11,730 nucleotides of DNA. It comes from CAZGQY01 sp964528035. Lineage in GTDB: Bacteria; Pseudomonadota; Gammaproteobacteria; Methylococcales; UBA1147. Location: the NCBI GenBank assembly GCA_964528035.1, contig CAZGQY010000134.1:1-11730 (forward strand). The letters are read 5' to 3'. Made by a program: the position numbers and the translations under genes. The notes under the pieces were generated by a model. That model searched no databases. It was not told where the DNA came from and worked only from the letters and a program-made list of their open reading frames with translations. Below, piece after piece: positions 6,870 through 11,730 of this stretch. The stretch's first letter is position 1; the number at the start of each line of letters is the position of its first letter.

Positions 6870-7686
6870 CCAGATGATAGTAGCCACCAAGCTTAACATT
6901 GCCCGATATGTCGTTGCCAAACGTTCATAACGAGTGGCGATTCGTCGATAGTGTTTTAGCTTTTGAAAGACTCTCTCGACCAAATTCCGCTCACGATAGT
7001 AAGTGCTCATCATATTCTCTTGCCGTTTTTCTGTTGTTCTTTGGCGGTATTACCGCGATGGCCTCACCCGTCTCGATAGCAGCGATAAATGCATTAGCAT
7101 CATACCCTTTATCGGCAATGATATAATCCGCTGAAAACCCTTCTATCAGTAGAGTTGCTTGCTTTATTTCAGCCTGCTGTCCTGCGGTTAATATAAAGCG
7201 GACGGGATTACCCAATGCATCTACCACAGCATGAATCTTGGTACTCAGTCCGCCACGTGACTTACCCATTGCCTCATTTTCCTGCTGTTTTTTTTGCCGC
7301 GCCATGTTGGTGAACGCGAACAATACTACCATCGACCATCAGGTATTCAAGATCGGGATCATTGGCGATTGCTTCAAAAATGCGAACCCAATGTCCTTTA
7401 TGCGCCCAGCGGTTATAGCGTACATAGACTCGATGCCAGTGGCCAAATGTCATTGGCAGATCACGCCAGGGAGAGCCTGTTCTGGCAATCCACAAGACCG
7501 CTTCCAGAAACAGGCGATTGTCAGACGCCGTAACACCGCAATCGCTTGTTTTTCCAGGCAATAAGTCTTTGATTCGCTCCCATTGATCGTCTCTGAGAAT
7601 TATTCGTTCCATGATTTTACTCCACGGAAAGAACATATAATACAATGTTTTAGAGAACTAAATTAAACTTAATTGAGAACGCCCCC
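6851..7686 (-). mobile_element. IS5-family insertion sequence (IS427-like), 836 bp
   Basis: Perfect inverted repeats (6847-6869 and 7668-7690 when the flanking palindromic bases are included) bound the element. Each end proper begins GGGGGCGTTCTCAATTAAG. The flanks carry TA on both sides (6849-6850 and 7687-7688), a 2-bp target duplication that fits this IS group. The reading frame restored in the interrupted host gene independently confirms the boundaries. Because CTAG straddles both ends, the duplication could also be read as 3 bp. Intact ends and a clean duplication suggest a fairly recent insertion. Confidence 0.93.
6861..7612 (-). pseudogene. IS5-family DDE transposase in three frames, probably inactive
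   Basis: ATG 7612, preceded by GTGGAG, starts MERIILRDDQWERIKDLLPG and then the IS5 N-terminal domain (GSPWRDLP, MVDGS with the first catalytic Asp). This frame ends at 7274. The continuation (SRGGLSTKIHAVVDALG, IADKGYDA with the second Asp) is in the next frame, reached by a +1 step at a run of eight A residues (7288-7295). A slippery run here may reflect programmed frameshifting. However, the second frame stops at 6991, and the third part (YYRERNLVERVFQKLKHYRRIATRYE, with the catalytic Glu) lies in yet another frame. It looks displaced by one extra base near 7000-7010. The final stop is at 6861-6863. Needing two shifts, the enzyme is most likely non-functional unless the ends are used in trans. 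Confidence 0.88.
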
Positions 7687-7690
7687 TAGT
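7668..7690 (-). repeat. Inverted repeat, right end of the IS5-family element
   Basis: Exact reverse complement of 6847-6869. The IS proper ends at 7686 and the second TA copy is 7687-7688. Confidence 0.95.
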
Positions 7691-7738
7691 TTAGGAGTGA
7701 TATTGTCCATTCACCCTCCCTCATAATCATCAATATTT

Positions 7739-7755
7739 ACTACAATATTAGTAGT
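7739..7755. promoter_or_regulatory. Palindrome over the -10 region, candidate operator
   Basis: ACTAC (7739-7743) and GTAGT (7751-7755) are inverted around a 7-bp AATATTA core. The element covers the predicted -10 box of the leftward operon. Its position would suit autoregulation by the first gene's winged-helix-like product, but the arms are short and the link is inference. Confidence 0.3.
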
Positions 7756-7770
7756 TATGAGTGATTGCAA
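7742..7770 (-). promoter_or_regulatory. Promoter of the winged-helix-like gene, methylase and vsr operon
   Basis: On the minus strand TTGCAA (7770-7765) and TATTGT (7747-7742) are separated by 17 bp. Transcription would start near 7735, followed by the GGAGGG site (7719-7714) and ATG 7710. The IS now separates this promoter from most of the operon. Confidence 0.5.
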
Positions 7771-7877
7771 GGCTGATTTTGATATTATTAATTAATTTAG
7801 TAAATTAACGGCATCTACGGACAAAGGGACAAAGTGGTCAATCATATTTCACTACATGGAATATTTTATACTCCAGA

Positions 7878-7903
7878 TGGTCAGTTCTCTGATTATTGCA
7901 TTC
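7878..7903 (+). repeat. Left 26-bp inverted repeat of the RAYT unit
   Basis: Begins TGGTCAGTTCTCTGATTATT and is perfectly complementary to 8756-8781. It includes a small TCAG-TTCT-CTGA hairpin of the sort RAYT proteins recognise in single-stranded DNA. Confidence 0.93.
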
Positions 7904-7929
7904 TGCAGAACATAATCGAAACTGCAAGT

Positions 7930-8766
7930 ATGGCTGGACCACTACGAATAGAATTTCCAGGCGCGTTATACCACATCACATCGAGAGGTGGCCATCGGCA
8001 AGCAATTTATGAATACGATCGGGATCGTGAATTGTTTCTTGAGGTATCGGCAGAGACAGTGGATCGCTACAACTGGGTTTGCCATGCCTATTGCCTGATA
8101 ACGAATCATTACCATCTGGTCATAGAAACGGTTGAGGGAAACCTTTCGCAGGGTATGCGACATTTGAATGGAGTCTATACCCAGGCATCGAACCGTCGTC
8201 ATCGTCGGAACCGACACCTGTTCCAAGGACGTTTCAAAGGAATTTTAGTTGATAAGGATACCTATTTTCAGGAACTCAGCCGATATGTAGTACTCAATCC
8301 GGTCCGGGCCGAAATGGTTAAAAGCCCTGAAGAGTGGCATTGGAGCAATTACAAAGCGATGATGGGTGAGACCACGGGTCCCAAATGGTTGGCAATAGAA
8401 GGCTTGTTGAGCCAGTTTGATGACTGTTTGGACGAGGCGCGTCGCCAATATCGACTTTTTGTACTCGCCGGAGTGGGCCGGAGAATGTGGGATAAACTGC
8501 GACATCAAATATATTTGGGCGATGAAAACTTCGTGGAGCGGATGCAGGCCAAATCAAAAGTTGAGGGCGATCTAATGACTATCCCAAGGTTGCAGCGTCG
8601 GCCGCCGCCGTTGCCTTTGAAAGTGATCTCCAAGAGCCAAGGAAATAGAAATACTGCAATTATTGCCGCTTACGCAACCGGCGCTTACAGTTATCGGGAG
8701 ACCGCAGATCATTTCCGAATACGTTTATCAGCAGTGGGACGGATTGTGAGAGCTGGAATGCAATAA
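7930..8766 (+). CDS. REP-associated tyrosine transposase (RAYT, Y1/HUH family), 278 aa
   Basis: RAYTs are single-strand DNA nucleases related to IS200/IS605 TnpA that bind and cut REP or REP-like hairpins, and usually mobilise nothing but those small repeats. The protein begins MAGPLRIEFPGALYHITSRG, a typical RAYT start. It has the HUH pair in ITNHYHLVIE (H60, H62) and the presumed catalytic Tyr83 in the following helix. The family signature NRHLFQGRFK then RYVVLNPVRA follows. The C-terminal part, after a proline-rich linker near residue 220, carries a helix-turn-helix-like end (AYSYRETADHFRIRLSAVGRIV). ATG 7930 is preferred to the GTG at 7834 because the family homology starts there and the upstream codons run through the left inverted repeat; the ribosome binding site is weak. 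All key residues are present, so it appears intact. Confidence 0.9.
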   Translation: MAGPLRIEFPGALYHITSRGGHRQAIYEYDRDRELFLEVSAETVDRYNWVCHAYCLITNHYHLVIETVEGNLSQGMRHLNGVYTQASNRRHRRNRHLFQGRFKGILVDKDTYFQELSRYVVLNPVRAEMVKSPEEWHWSNYKAMMGETTGPKWLAIEGLLSQFDDCLDEARRQYRLFVLAGVGRRMWDKLRHQIYLGDENFVERMQAKSKVEGDLMTIPRLQRRPPPLPLKVISKSQGNRNTAIIAAYATGAYSYRETADHFRIRLSAVGRIVRAGMQ

Positions 8767-8781
8767 TCAGAGAACTGACCA
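8756..8781 (-). repeat. Right 26-bp inverted repeat of the RAYT unit
   Basis: Exact reverse complement of 7878-7903. It overlaps the last codons and stop of the RAYT gene (TAA 8764-8766). Confidence 0.93.
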
Positions 8782-8832
8782 CTTATCGCGAAATCGATGC
8801 TAAATCATAGAGAATTAGGGTGTGTTTATCGG

Positions 8833-8845
8833 TCGCCTGCGGCGA
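8833..8845. other. GC-rich hairpin after the RAYT gene
   Basis: TCGCC (8833-8837), loop TGC, GGCGA (8841-8845) forms a perfect 5-bp stem, followed by a T-rich but interrupted tract. It could be a weak terminator of the RAYT transcript or a REP-like element. It lies 8 bp before the right copy of the 95-bp repeat. Confidence 0.35.
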
Positions 8846-8852
8846 ATTGAGT

Positions 8853-8947
8853 TTGTTTTATTGGGACATCACAAAAAATATTAATTTGTGGTGAATAAAG
8901 TTGCTTTGCCTGTTGACAGGGGTTGGCTAAATGGTGACCCCTTATCG
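8853..8947 (+). repeat. 95-bp direct repeat, right copy
   Basis: Matches 1-95 at 92 of 95 positions, same orientation. The hairpin is retained. The frame starting GTG at 8891 reads MNKVALPVDRGWLNGDPLS; two of the three differences from the left copy are synonymous (Leu, Pro) and one changes Thr to Arg. To the right the sequence is unrelated to that following the left copy. To the left it abuts the RAYT region. Confidence 0.92.
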
Positions 8948-9232
8948 CAAACGATTCGAAATCGCCTGATCTTACACCGGTACCACGATTCAATTCGGCT
9001 CACCTTCGGGGCCGGCGATCCCCTTTGGCCATCATCTACCCGAAACCCGAAAAATCGTCGGAACCAATACTCTAGTGTTCTTTTGAAACTCCAAAAATAC
9101 CAATTTTTCATCCGAGAATGTCACAATTGATAATTTACAGATCCTTCAGTACATTTCTATTTGATCAAAAAGGGCGTTTATTTTTCTACTGCTTACCGAT
9201 GAAAAACCAATATCGAGGATATTAAATTAAAA
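8948..9232. other. Intergenic leader region of the PNP-NACHT gene
   Basis: No convincing gene is present. The frame 8888-9130 begins in the repeat and continues as low-information sequence. The first half (to about 9065) is more GC-rich than the surroundings and contains a small CGATT-CGA-AATCG hairpin (8951-8963). The second half is AT-rich and holds the presumed promoter. The sequence differs from the region after the left repeat. Confidence 0.6.
9127..9155 (+). promoter_or_regulatory. Possible promoter of the PNP-NACHT gene
   Basis: TTGATA (9127-9132) and TACATT (9150-9155) are 17 bp apart, about 78 bp before the start codon. The match is moderate, and other AT-rich combinations nearby are possible. 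Confidence 0.3.
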
Positions 9233-11278
9233 ATGTCTAGTCAAACATCATCTTATACAATCATTATTACAGCACTCCCTGTTGAGTTTAATGCTGTGAT
9301 TGAACATCTCCAGAATATACACGAAGTGGAGCACCCAGCTGGCACTATTTATGAGGTGGGAAACTTCTCATCAGAAAATCAAGATTGGAATATTGCCGTA
9401 ATCCAAGCGGGCATGGGTAATCCCAGAACTGCTTTTGAAACCGAACGAGCCATTAATTTTTTTAACCCTTCTCTTGTTATTTTTGTAGGTGTTGCTGGTG
9501 GATTAAAAGATGTAAATTTGGGAGACGTTGTTGCAGCAACCAAAGTGTACGGTTTTGAATATGGCAAAGCCGAACAACAATTTAAAACTCGTGCTGAATT
9601 TGGGGAATCAACCTACTCGTTGATCCAACGTGCCCTAGCGGTTTCAAGACGAGACAATTGGCTCAATCGCATCCAAGGAATTCAAGCTCTTAACAATCCA
9701 CCCCGTGCTTTTGTTGGAGCTATTGCTGCTGGTGAAAAAATTGTTGCTTCAACCAATTCTCAAAGTTACAAATTGCTAAAAATAAATTTCAGTGATGCAC
9801 TTGCGGTTGAGATGGAAGGTTTTGGCTTTTTCAGAGCCATTCATGCCAATCATCATGTCGAGGCTTTAATGATTCGGGGTATTTCCGATATGATTGATAA
9901 CAAAAGTAAAGCCGATGCCTCGGGTTCACAAGAAATAGCCTCTTGTCACGCTGCCGCCTTTGCTTTTGAAGTACTTGCTAAACTAAAAAAGAATGTCAAC
10001 ACGACAAATGAACTAACTAACCAAAATCATTCTGGAATCCTGATCGAACAAAAAGCGAGTGATAATGCTAAACAGTTTGGTCAAGCGAACGGTAATATTT
10101 ATTTCGGTTGTACTGAAAAGAAAATCCGCGACAACATTCTTGATCAAACTCGCATCATTGAGGATAAAACTCAAGAGTTTGTAGGGCGACAATTTGTTTT
10201 TGATGCGATTAATAAATTTATAGAAACCAATTCTCGCGGTTATTTTATCGTGCGTGGTGATCCTGGCATTGGCAAATCCGCCCTTGCCGCACAATTGGTC
10301 AAAACAAAAGCTTGTGTACATCATTTCAATATTCGCGCTGAAGGGATTAGCAAAGCCTCAAATTTTATGACTAATATTTGTGCTCAATTAATCGCCGCTT
10401 ATGACTTGGATTATAAGACCTTACCTCCCGACACAACTCAAGATTCAGGGTTTTTGTCAAAGTTGTTGGGTGAAATTTCGGATAAGCTCGGCAGCGACAA
10501 AAAGCTAATTATGGTGGTGGATGCTTTGGATGAAGTTGATAACACGGACACGACAAGCGGGGCTAATGTATTGTATTTGCCAATGACAGTGCCTGCGGGT
10601 ATCTATATTGTGGCAACCATGCGCCGTGATAAAGCGGTTAAGCTGCGGATTGAATGTGAGCAGAAATATTTTGACATTAAACAAGATGATGACAAAAATC
10701 TCGCTGATATAAGCAAGTATATTGCAAGCACCTCCGAACGTGAGGGTATTCAAACCTATATATCAAAACAAGATATTGATAATAAAGCCTTTATTTCAAT
10801 ATTAACTGAAACCAGTCAGGGTAATTTCATTTATCTGTATTATGTACTGCCCGAAATTGAACGTGGTGCTTATACAAATTTAGCACTTACGGCAATTCCA
10901 GTGGGTTTAAAAAATTACTATGAAGATCATTGGGGACGTATGCGTGCGCAAGATGAAGAAGCATGGTTTAAATACAAATTGCCTGTCATAGTAGCACTGA
11001 CGGTGGTTAAAGCCCCGATTTCCATTGACTTGATTTTGGATTTTTCAAAAGTTCCAAAAAAGTACCGTATCCGTGCCGTACTTCAAGAATGGTGGCAATT
11101 CTTGTATGAATTGCAAGTAACTTATCAAGGAGGCTTGCAAAAGCGTTACCGCATGTACCACGCCAGCTTTCATGATTTTTTAGCCGAGAAAGAAGAAATT
11201 GCCGATGAATTTGTTGATTTAAAGGCGGCACATGAGCAGATTGCCAATACACTTTGGGATGACTTGTTTGATGAATAA
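9233..11278 (+). CDS. PNP-domain NACHT/STAND ATPase, antiviral-type (681 aa)
   Basis: Residues 8-250 form a PNP_UDP_1 (nucleoside phosphorylase/nucleosidase) domain. Signatures are TALPVEFNAV, VIQAGMGNPRTA, the phosphate or ribose loop FVGVAGGL (84-91), VEMEGFGFFRA (192-202) and GISDMID with the catalytic-type Asp219. A polar linker leads to a STAND ATPase: FVGR at about 316-319, Walker A GDPGIGKSA (342-350, Lys348) and Walker B LIMVVDALDE (425-434, Asp430). A helical and winged-helix-like region with AIPVGLKNYYEDHW and YHASFHDFLAE runs to the end. In characterised systems PNP effectors deplete nucleotides such as ATP on infection (Rousset et al. 2023), and STAND proteins sense phage products through C-terminal repeats. 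Here the frame stops before any repeats, and an overlapping frame continues. ATG 9233 follows GAGGAT by about 13 nt, longer than usual, but the PNP fold starts here. Confidence 0.93.
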   Translation: MSSQTSSYTIIITALPVEFNAVIEHLQNIHEVEHPAGTIYEVGNFSSENQDWNIAVIQAGMGNPRTAFETERAINFFNPSLVIFVGVAGGLKDVNLGDVVAATKVYGFEYGKAEQQFKTRAEFGESTYSLIQRALAVSRRDNWLNRIQGIQALNNPPRAFVGAIAAGEKIVASTNSQSYKLLKINFSDALAVEMEGFGFFRAIHANHHVEALMIRGISDMIDNKSKADASGSQEIASCHAAAFAFEVLAKLKKNVNTTNELTNQNHSGILIEQKASDNAKQFGQANGNIYFGCTEKKIRDNILDQTRIIEDKTQEFVGRQFVFDAINKFIETNSRGYFIVRGDPGIGKSALAAQLVKTKACVHHFNIRAEGISKASNFMTNICAQLIAAYDLDYKTLPPDTTQDSGFLSKLLGEISDKLGSDKKLIMVVDALDEVDNTDTTSGANVLYLPMTVPAGIYIVATMRRDKAVKLRIECEQKYFDIKQDDDKNLADISKYIASTSEREGIQTYISKQDIDNKAFISILTETSQGNFIYLYYVLPEIERGAYTNLALTAIPVGLKNYYEDHWGRMRAQDEEAWFKYKLPVIVALTVVKAPISIDLILDFSKVPKKYRIRAVLQEWWQFLYELQVTYQGGLQKRYRMYHASFHDFLAEKEEIADEFVDLKAAHEQIANTLWDDLFDE

Positions 11279-11690
11279 CTTTACTGAACGTTTGCAGAGG
11301 ATGGATGAGGAGCGACGATTATACACACTGCAATGTTTACCTTCGCATTTAGCTAAGATGGGTCTACAGGAAAAGTTGCAAAAACTACTGATTACGTTTG
11401 AGTTTTTACAGGCAAAGGTGGAGGAATTTGGGCCACAGCCGTTAATTGAGGATTATGAGCCAGTTGATGAGGAGAGTTTTAGGCTAATTCAGGAAACTTT
11501 ACGTTTATCAGAGCATGTTCTTGCTGATAATAGTATGCAACTGGCGGGGCAGTTACATGGGCGATTGTTGTCTCATCAATCGCCAGTTATTCAAAGGCTA
11601 TTAGAACAAGCTGTACCATCATTTCCTTGGTTGCGTCCTCTAAAAGAGAGTTTAATACCTCCTACTAGTACTCCTTCACACTTGTATTGA
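11271..11690 (+). CDS. Split-off continuation of the STAND protein: linker before a missing WD40 domain (139 aa)
   Basis: ATG 11271 lies inside the end of the PNP-NACHT gene (overlap ATGAATAA, frame +1). The product has the helical segment that in large NACHT-WD40 proteins joins the ATPase to the propeller. It shows YTLQCLPSHLAKMGLQEKLQKLL, then FEFLQAKVEEFG, then LRLSEHVLADNSMQLAGQLHGRLL and finally WLRPLKESLIPPTSTP. In such proteins a PP-rich stretch is followed by RTLxGHxxxV repeats; here the frame ends at SHLY-stop. It may be translated by re-initiation at the overlap, giving a two-subunit protein, or may mark a frameshift and decay. The missing repeats could lie beyond the window, but this frame does not reach them. 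The final 40 bases (11691-11730) show nothing further. Confidence 0.7.
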   Translation: MNNFTERLQRMDEERRLYTLQCLPSHLAKMGLQEKLQKLLITFEFLQAKVEEFGPQPLIEDYEPVDEESFRLIQETLRLSEHVLADNSMQLAGQLHGRLLSHQSPVIQRLLEQAVPSFPWLRPLKESLIPPTSTPSHLY

Positions 11691-11730
11691 CGGATAAAGT
11701 GTTTTTAATTTAATCCTCGCATCGGCCGTG

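Larger units (their letters stand above)
6372..7710 (-). pseudogene. Winged-helix-like gene interrupted by the IS5-family element (originally 166 codons)
   Basis: The minus-strand frame covering 6372-6812 stays open up to the IS edge, so its true start lies beyond the element. On the far side, ATG at 7710 begins MDNITPKL, preceded by GGAGGG and an in-frame TGA. Deleting the IS plus one TA copy joins AAA-CTA to GTA-CAG and yields a continuous 166-residue protein (MDNITPKL, then VQLKNSLESAAF, then the 146 residues of the 3' part). The family is not recognised. The N-terminal part is helical and lysine-rich (KKVGRRLKLWAKR), and the C-terminal 75 residues look like a winged helix (INTKILNAFLKLKRSG, NDLKNEL, then HGKIF and HIWEPV). 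As the first gene of the methylase operon it could be a controller or DNA-binding subunit. A shortened product from TTG 6812 or a downstream ATG remains possible. Confidence 0.85.
7878..8781 (+). mobile_element. RAYT gene unit bounded by 26-bp inverted repeats
   Basis: The segment 7878-7903 is the exact reverse complement of 8756-8781. Between them lies one REP-associated tyrosine transposase gene whose last codons fall inside the right repeat. Just upstream is a tandem 8-bp repeat (GGACAAAG twice, 7819-7834) leading into a partial third copy of the end motif (AAGTGGTCA at 7832-7840; the right copy continues as AAGTGGTCA on its complement). The outer limits of the unit may therefore be wider than 904 bp. 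No target duplication is identifiable. Confidence 0.6.

Noticed and set aside
7238..7564. Rightward frames within the IS5-family element
   Set aside because: They are antisense to the conserved transposase sequence and carry no recognisable domain.
7834..7929. N-terminal extension of the RAYT protein from GTG 7834
   Set aside because: The added 32 codons pass through the left inverted repeat, and family similarity starts at MAGPLRIEFPG encoded from 7930.
8888..9130. 80-codon frame starting in the right-hand repeat
   Set aside because: Only the first 19 residues are shared with the left copy; the rest has no domain, no ribosome binding site and irregular composition. Kept only as a note on the repeat.
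1..11730. CRISPR array, rRNA or riboswitch
   Set aside because: No regularly spaced repeats, rRNA-like segments or recognisable riboswitch structure were found on either strand.

Overview
The window looks like a defence island from an AT-rich proteobacterium. A gammaproteobacterium is my best guess, from the strong Shine-Dalgarno sites, the REP-type transposase, the IS5-family element and the Dcm/Vsr pair. The sequence alone does not fix the genus. No housekeeping gene is present: everything recognisable is defence-related or mobile.

Positions 1-8852, left module. A 95-bp repeat at 1-95 recurs in the same orientation at 8853-8947 (92/95 identical) and brackets the module. Inside, a promoter near 532-560 precedes a tight four-gene rightward operon. 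It encodes a 75-aa helical protein, a 621-aa GHKL (MutL/Hsp90/MORC-type) ATPase, a 256-aa unknown and a 240-aa unknown. Converging on it with only 13 bp between stop codons is a leftward operon. This holds a short winged-helix-like gene (6372-7710), a C5 cytosine DNA methyltransferase (4637-6286) and a Vsr-type endonuclease (4215-4640). No conventional restriction enzyme is visible, so the GHKL ATPase operon is the natural candidate for the restricting or effector half of an unusual methyltransferase-linked system.

The first gene of the leftward operon has been split after codon 8 by an 836-bp IS5-family element. Removing the IS and one copy of a TA duplication restores an uninterrupted 166-codon gene with an excellent ribosome binding site and promoter. 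The transposase of that IS itself needs two separate one-base shifts, so it is probably dead. A possible second promoter at 6308-6335 would keep the methyltransferase expressed despite the insertion.

Positions 7691-8852. A REP-associated tyrosine transposase (RAYT, HUH/Y1 type) gene is flanked by perfect 26-bp inverted repeats, giving a roughly 904-bp unit, followed by a small GC-rich hairpin.

Positions 8853-11730, right module. After the second 95-bp repeat and a non-coding stretch comes a 681-aa protein joining an N-terminal nucleoside phosphorylase/nucleosidase (PNP) domain to a NACHT/STAND ATPase. An 8-bp-overlapping second frame (11271-11690) carries what looks like the next part of the same protein, the helical linker that normally leads into WD40 repeats. 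It stops where the repeats should begin. The pair resembles a PNP-effector STAND immune sensor that has been split and has lost its sensor domain.
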